Assembly: GCF_003369915.1 (NCBI RefSeq)
Contig: NC_046676.1
Coordinates: 4,650,001-4,714,000, forward strand
Length of the DNA stretch: 64,000 bases
From: Drosophila miranda
Lineage: Eukaryota; Arthropoda; Insecta; Diptera; Drosophilidae
Direction of reading: 5' to 3'
Position numbers and translations under genes: made by a program. Each line of letters opens with the position of its first letter. Position 1 is the first letter of the stretch. Of this stretch, positions 15,401 to 27,400 are shown piece by piece. Under the pieces are notes generated by a model. That model did no database searches. It saw only the letters and a program-made list of their open reading frames with translations, and was not told the DNA's origin.

Positions 15401-18400
15401 CACTGCCACTGGCCCTGCCCCCTGCCACTGCCACTGCGGATGGTACTGTTTTACTACTGTTTTTGTTGCTGTTGTTGTCGTCGTCAGGGGGGGACAGTCT
15501 AGCTAATTTGGGATGCTGGTCCAGCCTCTCGGAGACTTCATGTAAACAGCCAGCTAATTGTTTGGTCTGCAGAGGTGTTAACCCCAAAGACAGTTCTTTC
15601 AGATGCAAATACCGTCTAGGGAAGGGGTCGCGTCTCCCCTCCTTTCGAGGGTTGTGTGTTCGAGTGCGCTGTGCCCTGAATAAATTAGTCTTATGCGTGT
15701 CTGGGATGTCAGGCAATATAAACAAATCTCGTGGGGCAGAGGAGGCAAGTCGAGTTTGTGCATTTCCTGTAAAGCGACAAAATGATGTCGCCCGTACACG
15801 CATACATTATGTAAATCACAATAAGAAATCCGCTCCATCCACGAAGAAGCTGATTTTCCAAAAAAGAGCCCAAAGAAAACGCAAAGAAAAGACGGACAGG
15901 ACAAATCTTTTACATCAATACTCATACAGGCCCACACACGCACCCTCACAACCATAAAGAAGGGGAAATTCCTGCTTCCGCCACAGACGGAAGGAGCGGT
16001 CCCGCCGCAATCATCATCGTCATGTCGATGGTAAAATTATAATAGGCTTTAAGCTTCCCGAGTGCGGGGGCAGGGTTCGTCCTTAAAGAGATTTATTGAA
16101 ATTACAGCCGCCCCAGAGGGCACAGACAATTAGCTGTCCTATGCGTATTCCGTTCTGTCACTGTATGACAGCCGACAATCGACAATCGACAATTCCGATT
16201 CCCTATGAGGGATTCTTCAACCTCAGTCGGCTGCCTGACAAGTTCATTGCAATCACAATCGAGCACAAGGCACAAGGAGCAGCAGGATGCTTCTTACGAA
16301 TGCTGATTGAATTTCTCGTTTGACATATCTGCTGTTCTGATTGCGTGGCATGTGTGTGGCAGCTGAGGATGGGATGTCGGGGGAGCTATCGATTCGAGGC
16401 GGATTTTCTCAGCCCCGGAATCAAGTTCCATCTTCGGCCCAAAGCAGGGGCCATAAAGACTCTCTCGGCTGATTGCATCGACAAGTGCTGGGTCAATGTG
16501 TCAGTGTCAACCGGTGTCCAGTCCATCACTCGGGGATGACACAAATTGTCAGGCCGTGCTGCAAAATGTGGATTTATGCTGTTGCAGCAACAGTGGAACA
16601 GAATGGAAGCCGAGCAGCAGCCTGAAAAGAGAGTTTTATTTTTACGAGAGGTGATAAAAAGCCCGCTCGAAAATGTCGTGTATGTTTGCCGACGGCTCCA
16701 CGTGGCGGATGCGCGTTTTAAACCGAAATTGCCTTTTGTGCGCTGAATACAGAAGCCCACAAAGCGAACCGTCGTCTAACAAGCAACTCCGCAGGCCATC
16801 AAAGCTTCAGGCAAATAAATGACAAAGCCATTTGTAATGAAATATTAAAGCAACATTATCAAAATAAAGGCTAAGCAGAACAGAACCAGAAACGAGTGGT
16901 AGAAAGAGTGGGAGTGGCGAGAAGAGGAAGAGGTAAATGGGCCAGAAAAAAATCAGCATAATAATATTCATTATGCTGGCACGGTCTAGGCACTCGCAGC
17001 CCCCAGCATTAACACAATTTTTATTGGATCCACAACCCATAAACACGATGCGGCCCCTGCGGCATAAACAGCAGCGCAGCGCACATGCGGACACACATGG
17101 CCCGAGGCACGTGGCAGGAGGAAAATCGATATGCTTTGACTGTCCTCTGGCCACATCCGGCACAGCGGGAGCCAGGAGCCATCAGCCAGGAGCCAGGAGC
17201 CAGGTCTGGGTTGCAGCTCTTCCCGACTGAAGCTAAAACCCGTAATGCTGCAGTTTTACGCCACTGATGGGCGAAAATATAAACGGATTAATACATAAAT
17301 AAACAACAGCAATTATTCCAACGAATTTGAATTTGTGCCAAAACGGAGGGTATTGGGTGTCCATCAGTCTCATTGAGTGTGCTGGTCGGCGTTCCCTTTT
17401 TCGCCAAACTTGTTTCGGCCCACAGCCATAAGCAGAACTTTAACTAGATCCCAGAGTCGCCGATACGGAAGCCCTTTATGGTCATGAGGCAACAAAGAGG
17501 GGGAAATAACACAAAAAATAAACACTGACTTTATACAAAAAAAAAAAAAAGCCTTTTGTAGTTGTCACTGCTGAAGTAGTTGCTGGTTGGCTTATACTCC
17601 ACTTGGCTTTTTTCCCCTTTTTGCGGCGCTCGGATCCGGCACGGCACGGCACTAACACAGCAGCCGAAAAGCCACCGAAGTGTAAATTTGGGCAAAACGC
17701 ATGCCGAGCAAACTTTGTGGCCCTGGCCGACAACTGAGCACCGACAAAAAAGAAAGAGTCAAAAAGAATATTGTTTAACTCAATTTCGCACGCGAAACTG
17801 AACTCAACTCGATTTTTTTTTTGTTTTTGTATGGAAAAGTTGAAAAAAGCAAATCAAGAATACCCCCAAACAGCAGGAAAAACACACGAACGTCAGAGAA
17901 ATCTCCAACCATTCGCAATCAAATTGAAAAATTCTTCATTGTGCAAATATTGATTTTGTTCGCTGCATAAAGTTTTATGTGGCGAAAAAACAAGAGCCAG
18001 TGGCAGTGGCAGTGGCAGTGGCAGTAGCAGTAGCAGTGCCAGTGCCTTGGAAAGAGAAATTCGCTTTTCTAATTTCCACTGCGATAAGCTAAGCGGAAAA
18101 GGCAAGAAAGATTTCATCTTCATCCAGCACTGAACTTGGGGACTCTGCCACAAGTGTCTGGGGCAAGGTCGACTCTCGGGCTGTGTCTGTGTCTGTGTCT
18201 GTGCCTGTGTCTCGGCTGGCTAATTTAACGCCTTCTGTCTGTCGAGTCATGTGTTCCGAGTTTTTATCTCTTCCCCAACATATTATTTATGGTAATCGAC
18301 ATCAAATGCTGCCATTAAGCTTATTGCCATGGCAAGCGGGCAGCAACAGAACAACATTTCAAAACGCCCCTCGGTCTGGAGATGTTTCTGTTGCTGTTGC

Positions 18401-21400
18401 CTACAAATGGAGGCCGAGTCGAACGCTAAAAATATTCTCCATTTGCCAAAGGAGAATCAAGAAAGGTAGAGAGTCCAGCCGAAGCTGGAAACACTCTGTT
18501 CCACGCTCCCACAGATTCTATGGTACTTTGAGATGTATCTATTTATTTATTTACAATATATCCCATATATATCACATTGCATTTGTTATATTTAATGTTA
18601 TTATATATTTTTGAAAAATATTTTTATTTGTATTGTGTCCTTAAAAGTTCTTTCTGCAAATAAATATTTGAAACTAATAATTCTTCTTTAGGAATACATA
18701 TACATATATCATACTGAATCAAATGATGACTTTTACTTGACAGAATTTTCTGAAGAAAAGGAACTTTGTGTAAATCAATAGTTTATTCCATTTTTCCCAT
18801 ACTAAGTATACCTTTAGTAAGAGTGTGCATATATCCGCAAAAATTATCCAGTGTAGGTGATTTCTCATATTTGGCTCGTTTGGATTTTTTTAGCGTGAAC
18901 GACTTTATGACAAGCACGTCGTACCATCTACCATCCCCCATCCTCTATCTCTAGCCCCTGCTTCTTTACTTTCCCCGTAATTTGTTTGCATTTGGGTTTG
19001 ATTTTGTGTGTAAATGTGTGAGTGTGTATCTCTGTGTGCGCTGTTCTTTATCACCTTATCAGCAGAAATATTTGCATAATTTGAGAATTTTGATGGAATT
19101 TCACGAATGCTTTCCACGAACTCCCCATTCAAGTTTATCTAATGAAGCAAATATACATAGATATTCCTCCATGCTCCATTGGGGCATGATAGATGAGTAG
19201 GACTCAACTGTAGGTATGATAATTAAATTATCATGTCATTATCAAAGGGAAAACTCAATTTTCCAACTCAAGTGGAGCTTATACACGTTTTTATGGTACA
19301 TTTACCATTTTGAACTTATTTAATTACAAACTTTTTCATGCTCATGTAAATTGCAGAAATGGTCTCAACTTTTTTTGTCAGCTGGAAAAACTTTCAAAAT
19401 GCCAGAAAGAAGAGTGGGCGGGGGGGGGCTCAACCCAGAATGGCAGTGAATGGAAATGGATGCCGCAATCTCGTAAATAAATGAGATACATCTTTATGCT
19501 CATAGTGTGTGCATATCTGTATATAGAGCCATCCTCCCACGCACACTCTACAGCTGTTAAAGATTATCAAAAGCGCCTTGATCTCTGGAGAAGGTGTTCG
19601 TTCCTCTGTTGCCCGTGCTGCCTGTGTGGCACGCACGCCGCCGAACTTATTGATCCATAAAAAGTATAAAAACATGAGCGTTATTAGCATTTGATGTGTG
19701 CCCCAGACGTGAGAGGGAGATTGTGCACAGTTGTGTGAGTGTTGGGTTGGGTGTGTTCCGTGCAGTCGAAGACTCTCTTTTGACCTTTGTCAAGGTTGTG
19801 GCATCTAACCCTATTCCCAGCGCAGACTGCAGCATGCCTCGAGGGCCTGTGGAGAGCCAATTAGATTACATCAAAGTTTCCTTCTGGTTTGGAGTAATCA
19901 ACCAACTCCAAAAGATACATTTGTGTTTGATTGTGTTTGATTGTTGTGGGCAAATCTCTTCATCAGGGGCAATATCAATATTTTATCTGCATTTGTTATA
20001 ATGATGCCCCTGCTCTTCTGCTCTTCTGGTCTTCTGCTCTTTGGGTATTCATTTATGCACTTTATTGGCTCTTGGCTAACCTGTAGAGCACCCTCAATCA
20101 TCAATCATCTCTCGATGGCAATTCAGTTCGCATCCACTCTGCCTTTTATTTTGTGGTTATATTTGTATTTATTTATTTTGGGTCCAATCGATTGATTTGA
20201 TGGCTCCATGGCTGTCGAAAGTGGTCCATCTGCTGTCTGCTGTCTGGTCCTGTTCAGCCGTTTGCAAATGTTTTAATCAATTATGCAAATCGTTTCCACT
20301 CAGCCATTATTTATGCGATTTACCAAAGATTTCAAATGTATGCATATTGATGATGCGAGAAATGAGGCGTGATGGACTGGACTGGGTCTGGGGCAATAAT
20401 CAGGTGGAATGCACATTAATCATCTAACCGGAAGTATCTGCCCACTCACACAACTGGAAATATGTACCAGTACCGGTACCCGTTCTTAGGTTCTGATTCG
20501 GATTCGGATTCGCGATCGCCGTATGGCATTAACGCAGTTGTATCTCAGTTGTCAGCCGCATTCGGAAACAGATAAGAAGCCACACCGCAGATAAGAACCC
20601 AGAGCACTATATCTACATGCATGTGTATATATGTATGTGTATGGCAAAGACAAATACTAACCAGAAATGTGTGTATCCGCACTTCCTTTCGGGTATCTCT
20701 GGTCGCACGATTTTAATGAATGGAATCACCTTTTGAATTAACATCCATTGATGGCATTACTCGTTTTATTCCTTTCCCCACTGCCTGTTTGGTTTCAACG
20801 CCTGGCAGCTGTTGAATGGAATTTCTTTCGGCTGCTTTTGTTTTGTTTTGTTTCGCTCTGAAGGTAATCAATTTTTAACACAATTGCATTGCATAAACAA
20901 TTGCAAAACTTGCACTCGGAACAGGCCGTCTTTCGCGCGCTAGCTGTTTACACTTTATTTTTGTATAGATATAGCCATTCCGTTCCATATAGCCATTCCG
21001 TTTATGGCCAGATACCCGTAATTTAACTGGCTTATTTTGATCTTCGGCGAACGCCCGCGCGCGTATCTTTTGGCGCTGCCCACGCAGCCATTTTCAATTG
21101 CTTTGCAAAAGGTAAACTCACAGAAACAGATTCAGATAAAATATCGGTATCGGTTTAATCGCGGAACCGTACCATACCCAACCGACGCAATGCGAACCTC
21201 TGGCAGTTGGAGCAACGATCGCGCTGGCGCTGTGTGCCGCTGAAGTGTTCAGCACGTATTAATTTCTGTGTATCCGAAAGATACATTCCGTTTTGGTCGC
21301 GCACAAGCGCATATGTGGGCAACTTCGCTGGCAGCGTCGCTGCCCAGATTAGCAGCGGCCCAACTTGTTTGACAGAAAAACAAACAGAAACGAGAGCAGG

Positions 21401-24400
21401 GAGAGCAGGGAGAGCAGAGCCCGGGGCTTCCCCTGCTTTTCCCCTTCTTGTTTTGGTTTAAATTTACATTTCTGTGAACCTGAGGAGGATGATGCTGATG
21501 ATGATGATCGTTATGGGTCAACGTCATAGCGGGAGACGCATAGAAAGAGAGATGGAGACGGAGAGAACCAAATGAAAAGCGACAAATTGTTGTCAGCGCT
21601 GTCTCAAGTAGCGGCAGGCAGGTCTCGACTTGGCATCGTCGCTGCACTGGGCTGCTTCCCTCCCATCTGACGGCTCATTTCATCCGACTGACTTGGCTTT
21701 CCTGCAGATTTATTTGCCACATTAAATGCCAGTTGCCGGTGTGAATGTGTTTAATTGCCGCAATGATTACATTCAACTTAGAGCAGAGGAAATGGCCAGA
21801 CGACGTACATAGCTGTATACGTTGTTTTGGCCAAGTTTCTCGACTGATTCCAACATATGCAAATCATGCTCATCGAAACTGGGGGCAAAATTGCCTCCAA
21901 GTCTCGAAGACTCAAAGCTGTTCTCTGGCAGCTAATTAAACGTTTTGTTTTGTGAACTGGGCCACAAGATTCTCTCGCATCTGTGGCATCTCGAATGAGG
22001 TCAGAGCACAATATGTATCTTTGATTTGTGTTCGGTGATTATGGCAGGCGGCTCTTGACCAAACCTCGTATGCTTCCGGCTTCCAACTGCCTTGCCGGAA
22101 ATTGCTCTTGCAAATCAAATGGATTCGGCTTGCGGCTTTGTGGCGGCTTCTGCACTCCACTCCCATATCTGTGAGCGATGTCTGTTCTATATAGCCCCCG
22201 ACAAATGTCTCTCAATTCGAACAATGGGAGCGACTTGGTTGAGGCTTTCTCCAAGCTGCGGAGCAAGCAATATTGGACTTCCAACACCTACGATTTTCCT
22301 TGAACTTTAAATGCTCGTCCCATTCGGGGCGCCCTGGGTGGCCGGCCCCGAAACTTGTGCGGAGGAAGCCGCTGCTACACCTGCACCTGCACCTGCCCCT
22401 AATGATGGCTAATTATATGTGGGTTAAGTTTCAGTTTTCAAAGCATTTTCATTAGTTTGATGGCCAGTCCAGTCGGTGTCAGCGAAGGGGTGGGGTGGCG
22501 CTGGGCGTTCCGGCCATAATTATATAATCATTTTAATTGGATCCGGCCATGTTTGTGGCTGCGGCACAACAAAGATTAATTATCTAGTGGAAGTCGGCTA
22601 GAGCCAGACCAAAAACGCTGTAATTCTACGACGTACACACTCGCATCTTGTAGATACAACCAAGATGAGTGGCTTGAGCACAGGGTCAAATGCAGTTTCC
22701 TTTGCAGAATCTTATTCAATTATGACGGCCATGTGGCACAGGTTGAAAGCTGCAAGTGCCACGCCCACGCTCGGTCTGCCTTTGACTTGGTCGTGGTCTT
22801 TGTCTTGGTCTTGAGCAGCTCTCGAGCTCAAAGTCTCCTCAGACATTTATAAATTGGTTACAATTTGTAACTGCAGGTGATGCCGGTGCCGGTGCTCGGG
22901 CCGTTGCCTGTGCTGCTGCTTCTGGTGCTTCCACTGCCACTCAAGTAAGGCCTGCCCCTGCTCTTGTTTCATTAGATCGAAATTAGCCCCATCACGTGAT
23001 CAGGGGAACCGAGACGGACCCCAGGCCAAAGGGGAAAATCCAAACAACTCAAAACGGAACTCGCACCAAATGGTGCTGCCTCTCGGTGTCGGTGTCGTTG
23101 TCGGGGTCTCACATAAATTTTGAAATGCTCCTATGTGTCTGCCCATCTGTATCTGTACTTGTATATATCTGTATCTCTGTTCTACTCATACAATATTTTC
23201 TGATGAACACACTCTCGTCGCATCACTTTAAATTAATTGTGTGGCTATTGATAGGCTGCTTCTTTGTTTTTGAGGGATTGGGAGCCGCGCAGTGGGACTG
23301 TGATTTTCCCTTCTGCATTTATATTTAGCCAGATCTGGAAAGTGGGCTTTGCGTGTCGCACGCCAACCTCCAACACGAAAAAAATTCATTAAACTCGTCT
23401 TCGCGGCGCAAAGTGTCAAAAACAACAGCAAACCCAAAAACAGTTCCATAGATCTCGGTCTTGTACATTGCGGCTGTGTTCGAATAATTGATTTATTATG
23501 CTATAATTGCCAGAGGCTTTGGCTACCCGCTGGCAAATCCACATCTTGTTTTCCCCAAAAGCAAATCAGTTGGACAAATTATGCAGAAACCAGATTTGTG
23601 GTTGCATATTAAACGAAATGAGGGGGAAATCGGGTTATCCAAGTGGGGAGAGCAACAGGAAGCCATCGTGTTGGGGCAAGTGGGAAAGGGAAAAGAAAGT
23701 TAAGAATGGGAATAAGAATATATGCTTAGCCAATTCCATTCCAACTCAATTTAAGGATACCTTTATGGGCCATCCCTCGAATAAATTTCGTTGCATTTCC
23801 CCATTTCCTATTTCCATGGCCACAGACGGCCAGCACAGGCCAGCATGTTAGTAAGTTGAGGTCATTTTGCAGGCCATTCATGCCCCACTTAACCATAAAT
23901 ACTCGAATTTCCATTGCAGCCACTCGGCCAGAGCCTCAGACCCAATTCGAACCGTTTCAATTAGCAGACACCTCTCGGAACGAATCCGGGCAACGAGCAC
24001 ACAAGGAGTGGGCTGAAAAAAAAACTGCTGGCCAATATCCTGGCGGAAATTAATGCTGCTGTGGCAAGCACAATGGCCAGAAAGAAGGGGAGGGGGGAAA
24101 ACCGAAGCGGAAAAATTGAATGCCACAAACCAATACGATACGGGGCGGTGGGTCCGGAGGAGTGGCTGCAGATGGATGTCGGACTATTCGCCGTTGTCAG
24201 CAGTTTCCTCTTTACCGACTGTTCGCTTCGACGGATAAAGGACCCACAGCCAGGGCAGGCTTAGACCGTACTCGTACAAACCCCCGTACGACAGCCAGTC
24301 GACTCCAGCCATATAGAACATGCATACCACTACATCGGATATGCAACGTGTGCGGGGGGAGGGAGGCCGTATAATCGCTATCAATTATATTGTTCGAGCT

Positions 24401-27400
24401 GTACATATTGTTTCCCACACAGCCCAGGCACTGCACGGAAGCCCTACGTTCAGAAACGAAACGGATAGTAACGGAAAGGAACGGAACTTACCTTGCCATC
24501 GGCATCGGCGTGTGCATGGTATCGAACCTCCAGTGAGCCGCCCAGGACCGCATACCAGAAGCGTCCCTGTTCGCCAGCGCGAAAAACTGAAAGGAAGATG
24601 GAGGAGATGGAGAAATGGTGGGAATTCATAAGCCTGCATATTTAATCCGAGCTGCCACTACTCGTACTGCCACTTACGTGTGACGCCCTTCTCCAGGTCC
24701 TCGTAGAACCCGCACATGGCCAACTGCTGGAGAGCCGAGCCGGGCAGGCGACACAGCGGCTCCACGCGACGCAGGCGGCACGAGATTAGCTCCACATCAC
24801 GCAAGTTGCGATCGCAAGGACTGCAGAAATATTTCAAGTAAAAGTTAAGCAAGTTAAAGGTTAATATTTCTGTAAAATTACAAATAAACGAAAGCCCAAG
24901 AGACAGAGCCAAGTTGTTAAACACTTTCCAAGCTCTGCCTCAGCTCGCCCAAACAATGGACCCTAATCGAGCAGAAAGAAATTCAAAGTAAAATCTAGTT
25001 GAGTATTTTCCATTTATAATTCCCTGGCTCTATGCGAAGCACTGCACTTGGATTTGTTCGTCCATCATAAAGAATATACACAAAAAGCCAGAGCAGTGGG
25101 GCGTAGGGACAGGGCAAGGGCCAAGAGAAGGGGAAGTTGTCCAACAATAAACTGAAATTAAAAATTCCAACGTCATTTGTGTATGGTTTGTGCTCGAATT
25201 AAATATGCAAATGCCACAGCTTCTCTTCCTCTCTTTCTATATCTCTCTCCTTCTCTCTCTGCGTCTCTGTGTTTCTGTCAATTGAAAAATGCATAAATAA
25301 ATATAAGAGTGTCCGTGTCCGGAGAAGAAATGGAAGCCGGAAATGGAAGCCGGTCAAGGCACGCAAAAAATATAGAGAAAACAAGGGAAAGAGAAAAAGG
25401 GAAAAGAAAAGACCCAGCAGCGCCAAAATCTAATTGCCGGAGCGAGAACTTTTAGACAAGTTTCTTTTCAGGATACCCTAAGCGAAGACAAACTAGAACT
25501 AATTATGGCAGATACATTCCAGATTTGGCAGTCAAGTGTTTATCTTACTCTAGAGGAAAAGAATCAAACTTAGATCTCTACTTCAGTCGATACAAGCTGT
25601 CTCAGAGCATTTTCATGGTCGACTATCTAAAGATAATTGGATGACTTCTGAAAGGGTATTTCAATCTCCGGTTGACCTTAAATTTACTTTACTTCCTGTT
25701 TATTTTTACTAGTGGCTGTGCCTTGTTGCCCCTTTCCTTCTTTGCTCTGGAGACTATTCGGTTATAAGAAAAACCATTAGCCCTAAACTCTTCCTGCAAT
25801 ATCGAACTAAGATGGAGGACACTCAACAATGGAGGACTACACAAAAGCACCAAGGATTGCCCGGGTCGCTGCTGTCTTTCTGCTCAGCTGCAGTCTAATT
25901 AAAAATTCCATAAAACTGTGAGAAAGGGGGGCTGCTCCTGCAAATCAAAAATAAAACATAAGTCGGCATTCGCTAGGACATCATCTGCATTGAGGGGGCG
26001 GCTTCCATTTGGCCTGGGCTGCCTTTAGAGCAACTTTTCGCTGCCTGCTGCCTGCTGACTGGCTGTGGAAGGTAACCGAGCGCCTGTCTTGCCGGGGCTC
26101 ATACATAATTCATTCGCCAGTAGAATTAGAAGCGGCAATTCGGGCAGGGAAAGCCATGGGCAGGACAAGGACAAGGCGCCACGAGTGCCCCGTTCCTGGG
26201 GTTTGTCGTTAACCAAACAGTCCCCGTCATGGCCTAAGTGCCCCAGGAAAACAGGAGGAGGAGGAGGAGGAGCAGCAGCAGAACCAGAACAAGAACCGTT
26301 TGCCGGAAGCGCGTTGGGGCGCAACATAGTCTGGCAGTCAGCCGCCGAGGACGCTTCGGTTGTTTATTATAATGGTCTTTGCGGTTTTTAGGCACACGCC
26401 CTAAAAGTTTAGTTTTTGGAATTTTGTAATTGCCGCAGCAGCAGCAGACACACTCAAAGAGAGATTTATCAGCCTTAAAGCCATCTACATATATACAAAC
26501 TCCGAGTCCTATTCATGTACTCCTATCAGTCGTGCCTGGCGGCGGCCACACGTTGCGTATGATAAATGTGGGACCTGTGGGCTCGACTTGTGAGTAAGAC
26601 GACTTCTCGCCGGCATCCCCCATCAATATCAATTGCCGTCTGGCAGTGCCACTTAACTCTGCCTCTGGCGTAAAATTCTCTGTGAGCTAGGGGCTGCGTC
26701 CGTCTCCGCCTCTGTCTCTGTCCTTGTACCTGTCGCCGTCCTGCAGGTGTGCTTAAGCCCAGATCGCTCTTGATAATACGAATTACCAGCCAAAAGAAAT
26801 AAAGATTCTCGCTGCGAGACTTTCCCTTTTCTGCAGTTTCTGTGGCACCCATTAATTTTATCTAAATTAAATCATTTATTACTCGTGTGTTAAGGCAAGT
26901 CCTTAAAGTGCGAAAGCAATCCGAGTTAGTAGCCTGATTATAAATTCAGGTTCCAATGCAGTCTGCAAGCCCTGTTTGGGCGGGACAAACAGGAGGGAGG
27001 GGAGTGAACTGCACATATTTGCTCCAGGCACAGGCAAACAATCCGCTCAAAGCCTTTGCCACTTGACCTTCTCCCCTTTTTTCCTGCTCCCCAGTGTGGG
27101 TGCTGTGGCGCAGTCATATGAGTGGATACCGATCCCCGGACGATACCGAACGTGGGCGAAACGCTTAGGCGTTGACAGAGCATGAAATTCATAGAGATTG
27201 CTCCTTTGCCGTGATTGATGGTGTGGGCGGCCGGGGACACGCCCCGCTTGGACATCAGCAATGTAATATAATGCCCGACCAGGGGACGAGCAGTCGGTGG
27301 CAGGAGGCTAACAATGGCACTCGACCAAGTGATTCTCGAATTGAAACTCGAATTGAAAATTGCATCAAGTGGAGGGCCTTTAATTGAGGACCATTTACAT

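Larger units (their letters stand above)
6596..24491 (-). other. Epac intron 3 (17.9 kb), host intron of Cyp6a2
   Basis: Apart from Cyp6a2 (12356-13944) the intron holds only AT-rich DNA and simple repeats, for example 7536-7573, 8812-8834, 17998-18046 and 18182-18212. A GC-rich, CpG-rich island at about 20930-21660 could be regulatory. I found no other coding exon that I can support. Confidence 0.5.

Noticed and set aside
15309..15957. Overlapping frames of 164 and 190 codons in opposite strands
   Set aside because: Low-complexity (CTG/CAG) sequence, no splice or start context, no recognisable motif.
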